The notes: generated from the sequence alone by a model not told the origin. 64,000 nucleotides of DNA from Niastella caeni (GCF_004834005.1 NZ_STFF01000007.1:186001-250000); one strand, 5' to 3'; shown: positions 9,519-18,741, numbered from the stretch's first letter. Numbers and translations: made by a program.

Positions 9519-10487
9519 TTATTTCAGTGAATCAAGCGGTGCTTTTAACGGTCCCTTCTTATCTTTTGGGCCAAACAGGGATATATTAATATAGCGTTTA
9601 GGATTTAGCCGCAAGTCGTCGAGCAAGATAGTTAAACTGCGATTGGTGCGTCGAACTTCATCGTACAATTGGCGATCATTTAACAGCAGTCCCAGCGACC
9701 CTTCTTTGCTATCGATCTTGGCGATGCCAGATTCCAGGCGTGCCATCGTACGCTGTAAACTTTCAACTGCTTCTGCAATTTTAGCTTTCGACAATTTATC
9801 GGTAGCTGTTTGCAGGTTGCTGAAAGTGCTGTCGATCTTTGGGCCATTACGTGCAAAATCTGCTGTTATGGTATGCAGGTTATTCATTGACTTGGCCAGC
9901 ATACCTGTTTCGGTATTGAGCAATTGCTGCAACGAAGCGCTGGAAGCGGCCAGGTTGGAAATGATACCCTGTAAATTATTGCGCGTATTGGGATCGAGTA
10001 TGGTATTCAGCTTTTGTATTACTTCATCGAGCGAAAGCAATGTTTTGTTAACATTGTTAAGCGCAGGGTCAATTGATTTTTGCAATCTGTCGGTCAATGC
10101 CAGTGAACGCTCCGTACGCAGGGTGTCGCCTTCTTTTACAAAGTCGGTGCCATTACCTAAAAATATATTTACAGCAGCATTGCTTAATAATTCAGTGCTG
10201 AGGGTAGCTACTGAATTACGGGGAATATTAATGTCTTTGGTTAAACTAAGGGTAACCACAATACCGCTCATGTTTTTATCTTTTTCCTGCAGGTTGGTTA
10301 CTTTACCTACCTGCAAGCCATTAATAAAAATGGGATTGGAAACCACTAATTTTTCAACATTAGGAAACACGGCATACACTTCCTTGCCCGAGGGACCTTT
10401 TCCTTTCAAAAAATTAAAGCCAAGTATGAGCACAGTGATCGCAATAGCGGTTAGCGCGCCTACTTTAGTTTCATTAGAAATTTTCAT
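9519..10487 (-). CDS. MlaD/MCE-family lipid-transport protein
   Basis: The 322-residue product has one N-terminal membrane segment (about 10-27, VGALTAIAITVLILGFNFL) followed directly by an MCE domain (about 37-115) with YAVFPNVEKLVVSNPIFING and the QVGKV turn. Residues 140-280 are predicted coiled coil (LSLDEVIQKLNTIL, LQTATDKLSKAKIAEAVESL), the usual needle-like part. Family role: substrate-binding subunit of an ABC-type phospholipid transporter between the membranes. It is first in an operon with the OstA-like and TraB-like genes. The ATPase and permease partners are not in this window on this side; they could be elsewhere. Confidence 0.9.
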   Translation of the reverse strand: MKISNETKVGALTAIAITVLILGFNFLKGKGPSGKEVYAVFPNVEKLVVSNPIFINGLQVGKVTNLQEKDKNMSGIVVTLSLTKDINIPRNSVATLSTELLSNAAVNIFLGNGTDFVKEGDTLRTERSLALTDRLQKSIDPALNNVNKTLLSLDEVIQKLNTILDPNTRNNLQGIISNLAASSASLQQLLNTETGMLAKSMNNLHTITADFARNGPKIDSTFSNLQTATDKLSKAKIAEAVESLQRTMARLESGIAKIDSKEGSLGLLLNDRQLYDEVRRTNRSLTILLDDLRLNPKRYINISLFGPKDKKGPLKAPLDSLK

Positions 10488-10628
10488 CTGAATTTGCTAT
10501 GATGTTTTCAATGGCCAGACAAATCCGTGCATACAATTGTTCACAACACGGTGAAAATCTTGCATGAAGGTTTTATCTGAACGGGTTTTGTTTCAAAAGG
10601 TTGCCCTTATAAAACGGCCAATTGGAAG

Positions 10629-10636
10629 CAAAAGTA
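10629..10636 (-). promoter_or_regulatory. candidate -7 promoter box for the mlaD-ostA-traB operon
   Basis: TACTTTTG on the minus strand matches TAnnTTTG and is followed by C as in strong Bacteroidota promoters. It lies 142 bp upstream of the mlaD start. No clear -33 TTTG is seen at the right distance. Confidence 0.35.
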
Positions 10637-10728
10637 TAAAAAATTGAAATACAGGGAGGTTGATATGTTGCGGGGGTTAATAAGTTAACAATTTGGCGGG
10701 GTTGACAAGGGGAAACCGGTTTCACCAT

Positions 10729-11673
10729 TCACGACTTTCCCCCCTGCAACCCATGTTTCTGCGAAACGGGTTGTGCGGAGCTGGCGGCGCGGTACCTTTT
10801 AACCGCTTTGACAATGGCAGACGCCATATCATTCTGTCCTTTCTGGCTGTTCAGGTAGGCTTCATCGGCGCTATGGGTAATGTACCCGGTTTCTACCAAA
10901 ATACTGGGCATAGCCGTGGCCTGTAACACCCAGATGCCTTTTTCGTTACGCTGCTTAACCCCACGGTTCAACCGGCCGTCTTTGGCTACTTCTTCCTGAA
11001 CCAGGTTGGCCAGCAACAGGCTTTTGGTGAAATAGCGTTTCGTCCATAGCAGCGATTTGGCCTTAAATTCAGGATCATTGATATCCGGCGCGTATTCGGT
11101 AGAATCGTTCACTTCTTCGGCCATGCGTTCCGTTACAAAGCCGCCTTTTTCATCGCTGCGGTCGGCTGCCCAAATGTAGGTTTCAGTGCCGCGGGATGGG
11201 TTATCGGTATAATATACTTTGTATTTTTTAACCCGGCGGGTATGCTTTATGCGTTTTTTCCCTTTGCGGGTATAATATACCTGGGTTTTATAGCCTATAA
11301 ATTTAGAATGTTTGATCTTGGGAGCAGCATTGGCGTGAATGGAAATGAACAGGTCGCCTTTGTGGGAATTGGCAAAATCGGCCCGGGCTTTAATGGCGGG
11401 GTAGGTGTCTTTTGTTCGGGTATAGAAGATCTTGATATCCGGAAATTCTTCTTCCAGCTTTTTGCCAAGCTTCAATGCTATGGCCAGGCAAACACTTTTC
11501 TCGTTTGAATAATCGCCGTGAGCGCCCGGATCGTGCCCGCCATGGCCGGCATCAATAATAATGGTTTTGATACCCGGCTTAATGGGGTTTGGCATTGCAG
11601 GGGCTGTTCTGTAAGCAGTAACAACCATGCAAAAGCCAGTACCTAACAGGCAATAAATGAGTTTTTGCAGCAT
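10729..11673 (-). CDS. N-acetylmuramoyl-L-alanine amidase (Amidase_3)
   Basis: The 314-residue product has an N-terminal hydrophobic signal (1-25) and the zinc amidase fold: IIIDAGHGGHDPGA with zinc ligand H44, NEKS with E58, SIHANA with H113, and the catalytic ILVETGYITH near residue 270. It cleaves the amide bond between muramic acid and the stem peptide in the periplasm. A basic, Tyr/Lys-rich insert of about 100 residues between H113 and the final Glu (YYTRKGKKRIKHTRR) is longer than in minimal enzymes and is shared with the paralogue at 12107-13114. It has its own clear promoter. Confidence 0.92.
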   Translation of the reverse strand: MLQKLIYCLLGTGFCMVVTAYRTAPAMPNPIKPGIKTIIIDAGHGGHDPGAHGDYSNEKSVCLAIALKLGKKLEEEFPDIKIFYTRTKDTYPAIKARADFANSHKGDLFISIHANAAPKIKHSKFIGYKTQVYYTRKGKKRIKHTRRVKKYKVYYTDNPSRGTETYIWAADRSDEKGGFVTERMAEEVNDSTEYAPDINDPEFKAKSLLWTKRYFTKSLLLANLVQEEVAKDGRLNRGVKQRNEKGIWVLQATAMPSILVETGYITHSADEAYLNSQKGQNDMASAIVKAVKRYRAASSAQPVSQKHGLQGGKS

Positions 11674-11714
11674 GTTTCCGGGATTTTAAAATTCAATCGA
11701 TATCCGGTATAACG

Positions 11715-11743
11715 CAAAGATAGTGCTGCAATTGGCTTATCAA
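11715..11743 (-). promoter_or_regulatory. promoter of the first amidase gene (-33 and -7 boxes)
   Basis: On the minus strand a TTG (11743-11741) is followed after 18 bp by TATCTTTG (11722-11715), a full match to the TAnnTTTG consensus, 42 bp upstream of the ATG at 11673. This is the best-formed promoter I see in the window. Confidence 0.55.
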
Positions 11744-11814
11744 TTCGTTAATATTGAAAACTAATATGATAATCACCGACTAACGTTGGGAAAAGTTGTG
11801 CCAGTTGCGTAAAA

Positions 11815-12105
11815 CGTGGAAGAAAAGCTGCAAGCTTCAAGTTATAAGCTGCAAGCAAATACAGCTAAAAGCTGTAAGCCGAAAGCCGAAAGCGGAAAAC
11901 CGCGGGCTGTATTGCTTTTAGCTTTTGCTTTTAAGCTTTAGACTGAATTTTGCATTTGCTTTAAGCTTTGGGCTTTATGTTTTTCGCCTTCTGCCTTCCC
12001 TTTCTCATTTCTTATTTTTCATTCTTCATTTCTCATTTCCTTTCTCCCCCTTCAGGGGCTGGGGACTGGCAACCGGCAACTGGTAACCGGTAACTGGCAA
12101 CTAAA
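11815..12105. repeat. composite intergenic repeat block between the two amidase genes
   Basis: The gap 11674-12106 (433 bp) has no gene. After the promoter it holds a chain of near-copies of CTGCAAGC/CTGTAAGCC/GAAAGCC, then a T-rich inverted half (GCTTTTAGCTTTTGC), then a segment (about 11990-12060) that recurs inverted at 18515-18570, then CCCCCTTCAGGGG, and lastly four tandem variants of ACTGGCAACCGG/TGGTAACCGGTA (12065-12103). The two halves could fold into a long imperfect hairpin. Confidence 0.75.
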
Positions 12106-12106
12106 T

Positions 12107-13114
12107 CTAATTACTTCCCGTGCTGTCGGGGACTGCCGCGGGGGCTGTTGCGGCCGGACTGGCCTGTTGAACGGCCGGCGATGCACCGCCTTCAAGACTG
12201 GTTTTATATCGTTTTATGGCATTAACGATCTGGGCAACTATTTCATCCTGTCCTTTTTCGCTGACGAGGTATTCTTCTTCTTCGGTTTGGCTAATGAAAC
12301 CGGTTTCAACCAGAATACTGGGCATACCGGTGGCCTGTAATACCCATATCCCTTTTTCATTCCGTTGTTTAACGCCGTGACTTAACCGGCCTCCCTTCAC
12401 AAATTCATCTTCTACAAACGTGGCCAGCAGCAGGCTCTTGCCAAAATATTTCTTTTCGTACAACTGGGCGCGGATCATGGCTTCGGGCGAATTCAGGTCA
12501 AGCATATTGGCGCTATCCTCTACATTTTCACCGGTTTCCTGAATGGCTTCTCCTTTAAAACCGGTACGGTCAGCCGCCCAGATATAGGTCTCGGTACCGT
12601 GTTGGGTATTTTTTACCCAGTAACTTTCATAGATCGGCTCCCTGATGGTTTTTTTACGTCTTTTCGACCCTTTACCCACATATACGGTGCGATTCTTATG
12701 GCCAATCACCCGTTTGGCATACCAACCGCCGGCAGGCCGGCCATTGGCATTACAGTGAATAGCGATGAACAGATCGCCCTTACTCTGGTTGGCCAAATGG
12801 GCACGATACTCCAAACCTTCACGAATTGTGTTGGTACCCCCGGGCAGTTCATCGGTAGTACGGGTAAAGATCAGTTTGCTATCGGGTAATTCAGTTTCCA
12901 GGGCCTTTCCCAGCTTGAGGGAAATGGAAAGGGCAATGGCTGCTTCGGTCGTTATCTGGCCGCGCGCCCCCTGGTCCTTCCCGCCATGGCCGGGGTCAAT
13001 AATAATTGTGCTCAGTACGGGTTTCTGTTGCGCCCATGCGCCAACACCTGCAAACAAGAACATTCCTGCAACAAAAAAGCATTTGATCAGGCGATATAGA
13101 TTTTTTTTATTCAT
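12107..13114 (-). CDS. N-acetylmuramoyl-L-alanine amidase (Amidase_3), paralogue of the neighbouring gene
   Basis: The 335-residue product has a signal peptide (1-29, ending GAWAQ) and the Amidase_3 motifs: IIIDPGHGGKDQGA (H43), TTEAA (E57), IAIHCNA (second His ligand near 120) and SILVETGFIS near residue 290. Like its paralogue at 10729-11673 it carries a basic insert (KGSKRRKKTIREP) and the shared QRNEKGIWVLQAT block, so the pair probably arose by tandem duplication. It has an Ala/Pro-rich C-terminal tail (about 300-335). It is divergently transcribed from the lptD-like gene, 78 bp between starts. Confidence 0.92.
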   Translation of the reverse strand: MNKKNLYRLIKCFFVAGMFLFAGVGAWAQQKPVLSTIIIDPGHGGKDQGARGQITTEAAIALSISLKLGKALETELPDSKLIFTRTTDELPGGTNTIREGLEYRAHLANQSKGDLFIAIHCNANGRPAGGWYAKRVIGHKNRTVYVGKGSKRRKKTIREPIYESYWVKNTQHGTETYIWAADRTGFKGEAIQETGENVEDSANMLDLNSPEAMIRAQLYEKKYFGKSLLLATFVEDEFVKGGRLSHGVKQRNEKGIWVLQATGMPSILVETGFISQTEEEEYLVSEKGQDEIVAQIVNAIKRYKTSLEGGASPAVQQASPAATAPAAVPDSTGSN

Positions 13115-13192
13115 TTATTGTTCAAGAATTTAGCGACTGTAATCTTCACATATTCTTAATGCATTAATACCTATTTTTGCCCCCACCTGCAT

Positions 13193-15919
13193 ATGATAAA
13201 CGGACGCAAAAATAATTTAAAAGATGGTTCGGCCCTGATTTTATCTGTATGGCTTTTGCTATTAACGTCTGATATTTGGGCGAATTATTTTTCTTCACCT
13301 GTTTTTATCAATTCATTAACTGGAATTGTACAGGATACAACAAAACCTGTACGTGGTTCAGATACCATTCCCAGGAAAACAGATTCCATTTTCAGGCAAA
13401 GAGATACCATTCCATCGAAAGATACCTTAATTAACAAATCTGATACAGTTAATATCCCCGTATCGCAGGATTCGCTGGATGCGCCGGTTTCCTACAAAGC
13501 TTCCGACAGCATGGTGCTGATTGTGCCCGAGAAAAAGATCATATTGTTCAGCAAAGGGAATATCAAGTACAAGGATATGGACCTTTCGGCCGACAGTATC
13601 GAAATGGACCAGGCCTCCCAGATGGTAATCGCTACCTACCGTAAAGATACGGCAGGTAATATAATTGGCCGACCGGTGATGATACAGGCCGACAGCAAAA
13701 TGGGGTCTGATATTATTAAGTACAATTTCAAGAACCAGAAGGGGATCACGGAGAATACCATTACCCAACAGGGTGAAATGTATGTGCAGGGGGAGAAGGT
13801 GAAAAAGATAAACGAGCGGGACTTTTTTGCCTACAGGTCGCAGTTCACTACCTGTAACCTCGATACACCGCACTTCGCTTTCAGGGCCAATAAAATGAAA
13901 ATGGTAAGCCAGAAACTGGCGATCTCGGGCCCCATTCACCCCGAGTTTGAAGGGGTGCCGGTACCGGTATATATTCCCTTTGGGTTTTTCCCATTATCGC
14001 AGGGCCGCCATTCGGGGATCCTGCCGCCCCAGTTTTCTCAAAGCGAACAATTCGGGTTAGGGTTGGAAGGATTGGGATATTATAAGGTGCTGAGCGAATA
14101 TTTTGATGTTACCCTGCGATCCAATATTTATTCCTATGGCGGTTATTCCCTGTTCTTAACGCCTACTTACCGCAAACGCTACCGGTACAATGGCACCATG
14201 AACCTGGTGTATCAGAATTCCCGCATCTTAAGCAGCGGCACCAAACAGGAATTCGATAATACCAAAACGTACAGTATAAGCTGGAGCCATACGGTTGACA
14301 GCCGCGCCCGGCCCGGAACCTCTTTTTCGGCAAATGTGAATATCTCATCCACTAAATTCAATGCGCTTATACCGAATAATCCTACACTCAATTTTTCGAA
14401 TACGCTCACTTCATCCATAGCCTATTCCAAAACCTGGGGCACGAAATATAACCTGACCGCAACGGCGAACCATAGCCAGAATAACTTAACGCGGGAGATC
14501 CAGATGAGCCTGCCCAATTTGTCGTTTACGGTCAATACATTATATCCATTACAACCGAAGGATTATACCGGTATTTCAAAATGGTATCATAAACTGGGTG
14601 TGGGCCTGAACAGTACAGTGGCCAACCAGATAAATTTCAGGGAACAGGATTTCAGCTTTAGCCACCTGCTCGATACCATGCAATGGGGCGCCCAGCATTC
14701 TGTTCCTATTCAATTATCGTTGCCGCAGTTAGGCCCCATACAAATTGCACCCGGCATCAGCTACCAGGAAAAATGGTATTCGCGCCGCCTGACCCGCCGG
14801 TGGGATTCTGCTGCCAATAAGCTCGACACGTCTGTTTCCAAAGGATTGTACCGGGCCAACGATGTATCATTCAGCCTGGGACTTAGCACGGCTCTGTTCG
14901 GCATGTTCGATAAGTTTGGTAAGAAAAGCCCGGTGGCAGCCATCCGCCACGTAATTAGACCTACCGTTTCGGTGAGCTATAAACCCGATATGGGCGCCAA
15001 ACATTATTATACCGAGCAGGTAGACTCCTTTGGCCATACACAGCGGTTCTCTTATTTCGATGGAAGCATTTATGGCCCCCCTTCAGAAGGAACGTTTGGT
15101 GGTATTGGGTTCGGTATAGATAATAATATTGAAGCCAAGGTGCGCTCGAAAAAAGATACCGCCAACGGCGGGTTGAAAAAGATAAGGTTGATCGATGGTT
15201 TTGGCTTTACCAGCAGTTATAATTTTATTGCCGACTCATTCAAGCTGGCGCCGTTCAGTTTATATGTGCGTAGCACCTTGTTCGAAAAGATCAATATCAC
15301 AGCCGGCGCTACCATGGACCCCTACCAGGTAGATACGTTTGGTTATCGCATAGATAAATACATGTGGGAGGGGAACAAGTTCTCCCTGAAAAATCTGGGC
15401 CGTATCACCAACGGTAACATCGCCATTTCCACTTCTTTCCAAAGCACGAAAGTAAAAGACAAAAAAGCAGCGCAGCAAAAAGAAGAAGCATTGCGGGAAG
15501 AAGGGATCTTAACGCCCGAAGAACAACAGGCGCAATTGGCGTATACCCGGCAGAACCCGGCCGAGTTTGCCGACTTTAATGTTCCCTGGTCGCTGAGCTT
15601 ATCGTACTCAATGAGCTTTAGCCGTGGTTTTAAACCCGATTATTCAGGGTGGGAAACAATTACCTATTCGAACCTGAGCTGGAACGGAGATTTTAACCTT
15701 ACACCCAAATGGAAGTTTGGGATGAACGGGTACTATGACATCAAGACCTCTTCCATACAAACCTTTACCATGTATATTTCGCGTGAAATGCATTGCTGGC
15801 AGTTGAGCATCAATGTAACGCCGGTAGGGTTGTACCGTACGTTTAATTTCACCATCAGTCCCAAGTCGGGGATATTACGTGACTTAAGGATCAATAGGAC
15901 GAGATATTTTTATCAATAA
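13193..15919 (+). CDS. LptD-like outer membrane LPS-assembly protein
   Basis: The 908-residue product has an N-terminal membrane/signal segment (about 12-35), a Ser/Thr/Asp-rich stretch, and an OstA/LptA-like domain (about 100-230; YKASDSMVLIVPEKKIILFS, GNIKYKDMDLSADSIEMDQ). The remainder is a large beta-barrel with many aromatic strands (LGYYKVLSEYFDVTLRSNIY, YSLFLTPTYRKRYRYNGTMN) and ends RINRTRYFYQ. This is the architecture of Bacteroidota LptD, which inserts lipopolysaccharide in the outer leaflet with LptE. A lysine/glutamate-rich loop lies at about 750-785. The nearby ostA-like and mlaD-like genes fit an envelope-lipid cluster. A TATTTTTG -7-like box lies at 13172-13179 but no -33 box is obvious. 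Confidence 0.9.
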   Translation: MINGRKNNLKDGSALILSVWLLLLTSDIWANYFSSPVFINSLTGIVQDTTKPVRGSDTIPRKTDSIFRQRDTIPSKDTLINKSDTVNIPVSQDSLDAPVSYKASDSMVLIVPEKKIILFSKGNIKYKDMDLSADSIEMDQASQMVIATYRKDTAGNIIGRPVMIQADSKMGSDIIKYNFKNQKGITENTITQQGEMYVQGEKVKKINERDFFAYRSQFTTCNLDTPHFAFRANKMKMVSQKLAISGPIHPEFEGVPVPVYIPFGFFPLSQGRHSGILPPQFSQSEQFGLGLEGLGYYKVLSEYFDVTLRSNIYSYGGYSLFLTPTYRKRYRYNGTMNLVYQNSRILSSGTKQEFDNTKTYSISWSHTVDSRARPGTSFSANVNISSTKFNALIPNNPTLNFSNTLTSSIAYSKTWGTKYNLTATANHSQNNLTREIQMSLPNLSFTVNTLYPLQPKDYTGISKWYHKLGVGLNSTVANQINFREQDFSFSHLLDTMQWGAQHSVPIQLSLPQLGPIQIAPGISYQEKWYSRRLTRRWDSAANKLDTSVSKGLYRANDVSFSLGLSTALFGMFDKFGKKSPVAAIRHVIRPTVSVSYKPDMGAKHYYTEQVDSFGHTQRFSYFDGSIYGPPSEGTFGGIGFGIDNNIEAKVRSKKDTANGGLKKIRLIDGFGFTSSYNFIADSFKLAPFSLYVRSTLFEKINITAGATMDPYQVDTFGYRIDKYMWEGNKFSLKNLGRITNGNIAISTSFQSTKVKDKKAAQQKEEALREEGILTPEEQQAQLAYTRQNPAEFADFNVPWSLSLSYSMSFSRGFKPDYSGWETITYSNLSWNGDFNLTPKWKFGMNGYYDIKTSSIQTFTMYISREMHCWQLSINVTPVGLYRTFNFTISPKSGILRDLRINRTRYFYQ

Positions 15920-15975
15920 GCCCCCGCCCCTAAAGGGGAGGAACCGCATATGATTAGGCGCTTGCGCGCGAAAAG

Positions 15976-16008
15976 CATAGGGCATCACACATTAACGGGT
16001 GCCCTATG
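15976..16008. terminator. bidirectional hairpin between convergent lptD-like and plsC genes
   Basis: A perfect 9-bp stem CATAGGGCA/TGCCCTATG with a 15-nt loop lies between two converging genes. There is no strong T-run, so it may act as a factor-assisted or bidirectional terminator. Confidence 0.5.
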
Positions 16009-16048
16009 TTCATTTAGCTATTAGTCAACAACTCGAAAGTGCGCGAGA

Positions 16049-16813
16049 CTAAGCCCCCTTCAGGGGGTTTGGGGGTGTATTTTTAGTGTAATAATCATAC
16101 ATAATTTCAAACACTCTTTCTTTAAGCGCCTGCGTGGTATCGCCGGGTTGAACGTGAACGGGAGGCAGAAAATGCATTTCCATTTTATGTGGCATCAGGA
16201 AAAAAGGTTTGCTGGCCGGTAATACTTTTTTCGTATTGAATATTAAACTGGGAACAATGGCCTTACCGCTATCCATTGCCAGGCGAAAGGCGCCGTCGTG
16301 AAAAGATTTTAGCGGTTGATCGGTAAGGTTACGCGTGCCTTCCGCATAGAGGCACATATTCAAACCCATATCCAGTACCCTGCGCATTTGCAGGTAACTC
16401 TCTTTACGGCTGACGTCACTTTTTCTATCTACCAGTACAGAACCGGTTTTATAGATCATTCCAAAGAGGGGAATTTTGGCCATTTCAATTTTGGCAATTG
16501 TTTTATTGCCGCCGGGAATGGCCGGGTAGGAGATAGGCACATCCATGAACGAATTGTGGTTGCAAACAACGATGTATGTTTCACCGGGCGCAAAGTTCTT
16601 TCTGCCCCGCACTATTAACGGACAACCGATCAGCGGCAGATAAATGCCCATCCATACGCGGGCAATGGCCGCAAACCGTTTTGTTTTTTTAGGGTCGCTC
16701 ACCGGGTAGCTGAATAGCAGGAACGGGATCAGAATAATGAGCAGGGTTGCAACAAATAACAGGGCAGCCCAGAGGGCGCATATTCTACCTATGATTTCCT
16801 TAATAAACTTCAT
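16049..16813 (-). CDS. plsC: 1-acyl-sn-glycerol-3-phosphate acyltransferase (PlsC family)
   Basis: The frame opens at 16870, but its first 19 codons fall in an AAGCTGCAAGC-type repeat; the ATG at 16813 (MKFIKEIIGR) fits better and gives 254 residues. A membrane segment (about 13-35) precedes the acyltransferase motif NHNSFMD (H86, D91) and the EGTRN block near 160; a KSFHDGAFRLA stretch follows. It transfers an acyl chain to lysophosphatidic acid in phospholipid synthesis. The C-terminus, NTPPNPLKGA, is encoded by a CCCCCTGAAGGGGG palindromic repeat, so the natural end has probably been replaced by repeat sequence. Confidence 0.9.
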   Translation of the reverse strand: MKFIKEIIGRICALWAALLFVATLLIILIPFLLFSYPVSDPKKTKRFAAIARVWMGIYLPLIGCPLIVRGRKNFAPGETYIVVCNHNSFMDVPISYPAIPGGNKTIAKIEMAKIPLFGMIYKTGSVLVDRKSDVSRKESYLQMRRVLDMGLNMCLYAEGTRNLTDQPLKSFHDGAFRLAMDSGKAIVPSLIFNTKKVLPASKPFFLMPHKMEMHFLPPVHVQPGDTTQALKERVFEIMYDYYTKNTPPNPLKGA

Positions 16814-16839
16814 GGGTTGCAAGATACAGGTTTCTGTTT

Positions 16840-16952
16840 TCAACTTACTGCTGCAAGCTATAAGCTGCAAGCTGAAAACTAATGGCTTTTGTATTTGCTT
16901 ATGGCTTAAAGCTTATGGCTTAAAGCTTATGGCCTAAGGCTTATGGTTTAAA
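16840..16952. repeat. intergenic short repeats, including four tandem 14-bp units
   Basis: GCTTATGGCTTAAA occurs four times in tandem with small changes (16897-16910, 16911-16924, 16925-16938, 16939-16952), next to CTGCAAGCTATAAGCTGCAAGC at 16850-16870. The block lies between the ung stop and the plsC start. Confidence 0.85.
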
Positions 16953-16984
16953 GCTGCTTTTCATTATCATATTAGTACATTATG

Positions 16985-17656
16985 CTAAAGTGCCCAATTG
17001 ATAGGATCAATACCATTTTTAACCAAATACTCATTCGCTTTTGAAAAATGACGGCAGCCGAAGAAACCGGCATAGGCAGATAATGGCGAAGGATGCGCCG
17101 CTTTAAGCACCAGGTGTTTGGTAGCATCTATCAATACCTGCTTTTCCTGCGCAAATTTTCCCCACAGCATAAACACCACATGTTCTTTTTGTTCAGAGAT
17201 CCTTTTAATAACGTTATTGGTGAACTCGGCCCAGCCGATCTGTGAATGGCTCATTGGCTCGGCAGCCCGAACGGTTAAAGAGGCATTGAGCAACAATACG
17301 CCCTGTTCGGCCCATTTGGTGAGATTACCGTGATCGGGGATTGTAACGCCCGTATCGCTCTGCAATTCTTTAAAAATATTTACCAGCGAAGGCGGCGGCA
17401 CCACGCCATTTGAAACAGAAAAACACAATCCGTGCGCCTGTCCGGCACCGTGATACGGGTCCTGGCCCAGGATCACCACTTTTACATTGTCGAACGGCGT
17501 AGTATTAAACGCATTAAAGATCAATGAGCCGGGCGGATAGATGGTTTTTCCGGCCATTTTTTCGGTCTTTAAAAACGTAACGATATTTTGAAAGTAGGAT
17601 TTGGCAAATTCCGGTTTTAATGCTGTCTTCCAGCTTTCCTCAATTTGTACGTCCAT
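16985..17656 (-). CDS. ung: uracil-DNA glycosylase, family 1
   Basis: The 223-residue product is typical in length for Ung. It carries the water-activating loop GQDPYHG (catalytic D66 at the start of the motif), the uracil-recognition segment GLCFSVS, LLLNASLTVR, and the DNA-intercalation loop HPSPLSAY near 188-195. It removes uracil from DNA as the first step of base excision repair. The start ATG at 17656 gives MDVQIEESWK, the usual N-terminus in Bacteroidota. It is monocistronic as far as can be seen. Confidence 0.97.
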   Translation of the reverse strand: MDVQIEESWKTALKPEFAKSYFQNIVTFLKTEKMAGKTIYPPGSLIFNAFNTTPFDNVKVVILGQDPYHGAGQAHGLCFSVSNGVVPPPSLVNIFKELQSDTGVTIPDHGNLTKWAEQGVLLLNASLTVRAAEPMSHSQIGWAEFTNNVIKRISEQKEHVVFMLWGKFAQEKQVLIDATKHLVLKAAHPSPLSAYAGFFGCRHFSKANEYLVKNGIDPINWAL

Positions 17657-17796
17657 GGTGCGTATTAATATTTGCGATAAAAATAAGGAAAGGGAATTTA
17701 TTTGATATAGTTAATTTCCCTTTTATGTAAGTGATACGATTACTATGTGCTAATATTTTTTTTGCATCGAATTATACGGAAGCCTTAATATTGCAC

Positions 17797-17920
17797 GGAT
17801 GCTTAACGCGGAATGCGAAATGCAGAATGCAAAACGCTGAAGGCGGAAAGCCAATACCGGATGCGCTGTTTTTGCCATTAGCGTTAAGCCTTATGCGTTA
17901 AGCATTCAGCGTTTCTTAAC
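17797..17920. repeat. inverted intergenic repeat upstream of the ECF sigma gene
   Basis: The left arm has GCTTAACGCGGAATGCG and AACGCTGAAG; the right arm has GCGTTAAGC (twice), TTAAGCATTCAGCGTT. The arms are complementary in pieces and could fold into a long imperfect hairpin ending 20 bp before the sigma-factor start, where it might affect its expression. Confidence 0.7.
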
Positions 17921-17936
17921 CTATTCCTTACTGCTG

Positions 17937-18518
17937 ATGTTGAAAAATGACACACAGTTGGAAGCCCAGTGGCTGCAACGATTGCAACAGAACGACGAGC
18001 AGGCCCTGGCTGCCATCATGAGAAAATATTATACCGCCTTATACAACTACGGGGCCCGGTTCACCAATGACGACGCCCTGGTCAAAGATTGTGTTCAGGA
18101 GGTGTTCATTAGTTTGTGGCAAAGAAGAGAAAATGCCGCGGCTATTTTATCTCCCCGTTATTATTTACTGCGCGCCGTAAAGAACAAGGTGTTGAAATCA
18201 CTTCACCAGCATAATAGCAAGACCAGCTTCATGGAAGCGGAAGACGCCTATGATTTTTTACAGGAGTTTTCTGTGGAGAAATTGATCATTGACAAGCAGA
18301 TGTCGGAAGAGCAGGCTACCATCCTTCGGAAAACATTGTCGCAATTGTCGAAACGACAACACGAGCTCATCTACCTCAAATTTTACCAACACCTCGATCA
18401 TGCACAAATAGCCGGACTGATGAACCTCAGCCGCCAATCGGTGTATAATCTGCTGCACGAAACCATTCAGAAGCTACGCAATTTATGGCAGGCGGAGATT
18501 TTCCCCCCGGCCCCCTGA
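17937..18518 (+). CDS. ECF-type RNA polymerase sigma factor
   Basis: The 193-residue product has region 2 at about 25-95 (ALAAIMRKYYTALYNYGARF, VKDCVQEVFISLWQRRE) and region 4 at about 128-180 (LSQLSKRQHELIYLKFYQHL, HAQIAGLMNLSRQSVYNLLH). The order sigma, FecR, SusC, SusD is the usual transenvelope-signalling arrangement, where the receptor STN domain signals through FecR to free the sigma factor. The last residues, IFPPAP, come from a C-run/GGCCCCCTGAAGGGGG repeat that begins inside the gene, so the extreme C-terminus is repeat-derived. Confidence 0.94.
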   Translation: MLKNDTQLEAQWLQRLQQNDEQALAAIMRKYYTALYNYGARFTNDDALVKDCVQEVFISLWQRRENAAAILSPRYYLLRAVKNKVLKSLHQHNSKTSFMEAEDAYDFLQEFSVEKLIIDKQMSEEQATILRKTLSQLSKRQHELIYLKFYQHLDHAQIAGLMNLSRQSVYNLLHETIQKLRNLWQAEIFPPAP

Positions 18519-18640
18519 AGGGGGAGTAAGCAAATGAGAAATGAAGAATGAAAAATAAGAAATGAGAAAGGGAAGGCTGTATTTGTATTTGCTTGCGGCT
18601 TACAGCTTACAGCTTGAAGCTACAAGCGTGCAGCCTTCTT
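18505..18640. repeat. intergenic repeat block following the sigma factor
   Basis: It starts with GGCCCCCTGAAGGGGG, continues with a segment of GAGAAATGAAG/AAAATAAG units (18533-18570) that matches the reverse complement of 11990-12060 almost base for base, and ends in GGCTTACAGCTTACAGC and TGAAGCTACAAGC units. The same modules recur in other gaps of this window. Confidence 0.8.
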
Positions 18641-18741
18641 CTGATACTTTTCCGCTCCTTTCTTATATTTTTTTAACAATTTCTCCATTTTCACCAGTAG
18701 ATTTCCCCGGTAACGGGAACTTACTGGTATAACCGAGAAGT

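Noticed and set aside
16897..16952. Four tandem units that could suggest a CRISPR array
   Set aside because: Units are 14 bp with no spacers and no cas genes nearby; a simple tandem repeat.
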